The position numbers were made by a program, and so were the translations under genes. From an uncultured Lachnospira sp. (GTDB lineage Bacteria > Bacillota > Clostridia > Lachnospirales > Lachnospiraceae), in the NCBI GenBank assembly GCA_934343805.1, contig CAKRIN010000002.1, positions 62,001 through 126,000 on the forward strand: 64,000 nucleotides of DNA, written 5' to 3'. Below the pieces are notes generated by a model. The model was not told the origin of the DNA and searched no databases. It saw only the letters and a list, made by a program, of their open reading frames with translations. Positions 63,483 to 64,000 of this stretch are shown one piece after another (within the stretch, counting starts at the first letter, position 1; every line of letters starts with the position of its first letter).

Positions 63483-64000
63483 CTATAATCCCAGCAGATA
63501 ATCAGAATATCTGACTGCCATATCCTTCCAGTTATCAAGTGCCTCTCCCATGTTAGCGCCGCATGACTCCCTGTACATTGCCCACACAAACCAATAATAT
63601 GCAATTATTGCAACATATGCCATATAATGAAATCTCGTTGTATCATTATAATCTTCCTGAAGATATTCTTTGATGAATTCCTCTGCCCTGTCAAAATCAT
63701 ACATTGCATCAACAACATAATATCCTACATCAATTCCCGGATCAGAATATCCTGAATATTCCCAGTCAATCAGGATAACCTCCCCATCCGGTTTAATCAT
63801 CCAGTTAGGCTTATAAGTATCACCATGGCAGAAACACTTCTTGATTCCATCACCAATAGTCTTCTTATATAATTCTCCTATTCTGTTGCGCAGCTGCTCA
63901 TACTTCACAAAACATGTAGGATCTTTCTTTTCCAGAAGCTTTTCCATATCCAGCGCATCTTCCCATGGTTTCATTCCATAGTCTGCTGTTAATGGCGCCT
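63483..64000 (-). CDS. LicA/choline kinase-family phosphotransferase, 5' end cut by window edge
   Basis: The frame stays open to the window edge, so only the C-terminal 172 residues are present; the ATG at 63974 is internal. CFCHGDTYKPNWM holds the catalytic Asp and the His-Gly-Asp-x4-Asn motif, and LIDWEYSGYSDPGIDVGYY holds the Mg-binding Asp of APH/choline kinases. LicA-type members phosphorylate choline or ethanolamine. The adjacent nucleotidyltransferase fragment hints that the intact gene may start with a fused nucleotidyltransferase domain. Context with the LicC-like fusion suggests a shared role in decorating a polymer with a phospho-amine. Confidence 0.8.
   Translation of the reverse strand, partial: APLTADYGMKPWEDALDMEKLLEKKDPTCFVKYEQLRNRIGELYKKTIGDGIKKCFCHGDTYKPNWMIKPDGEVILIDWEYSGYSDPGIDVGYYVVDAMYDFDRAEEFIKEYLQEDYNDTTRFHYMAYVAIIAYYWFVWAMYRESCGANMGEALDNWKDMAVRYSDYLLGL

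Overview
The window reads as chromosome of a low-GC, gut-type Gram-positive anaerobe, most likely a Lachnospiraceae member (Lachnospira/Eubacterium eligens-like, Roseburia or Butyrivibrio relatives). The reasons are the AT-rich coding sequence with strong GGAGG ribosome binding sites, surface proteins with dockerin-type and CxxC repeats, LCP and teichoic-acid-type enzymes, and no LPS-specific genes. The genus is inferred, not proven. Every convincing protein gene lies on the minus strand, so transcription runs right to left.

Left end (1-10 kb): the body of a secreted papain-like (C1) protease with Fn3 and dockerin domains, cut by the window edge; a DUF6512-type membrane protein preceded by a promoter, an 11-codon ORF and hairpins that look like an attenuation leader; a small defence locus (AbiH plus a HEPN-motif protein); a divergent pair of related stem-loop RNAs on the plus strand; and a secreted, membrane-anchored M6-type metalloprotease.

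Centre (10-48.6 kb): a polysaccharide operon of about 33 genes, nearly all overlapping or closely spaced. One good promoter lies just upstream (48.70 kb) and a terminator lies at 9.97-10.02 kb. It begins with the priming glycosyl-1-phosphate transferase, an LCP ligase and DUF4012. Glycosyltransferases, acyl-, acetyl- and pyruvyl-transferases, a flippase and a polymerase follow. A duplicated ligase/chain-length block sits in the middle. It ends with amino-sugar genes (3,4-ketoisomerase, aminotransferase, acyltransferase), a second flippase and a polyol-phosphate module (IspD/TarI-like cytidylyltransferase, SDR, CDP-glycerol-type transferase). Two flippases and three polymerase/ligase-like proteins suggest two repeat-unit pathways in one transcript.

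Right part (48.7-64 kb): an AAA ATPase; tRNA-Tyr and tRNA-Leu; a dlt-like operon (GtrA, adenylation enzyme, PLP decarboxylase, carrier protein, MBOAT, two SGNH proteins) that looks built to put a decarboxylated aminoacyl group on a surface polymer; an operon encoding two unusual fusions (YidC insertase + TagB-like transferase; nucleotidyltransferase + CobD/HisC-like PLP enzyme) and a small membrane protein; then an approximately 85-bp tandem repeat, a nucleotidyltransferase fragment and the end of a LicA-like kinase gene.

The most promising undescribed systems are the decarboxylase-containing dlt-like operon, the YidC-TagB / nucleotidyltransferase-PLP fusion operon, and the AbiH-HEPN locus with its divergent twin hairpin RNAs.
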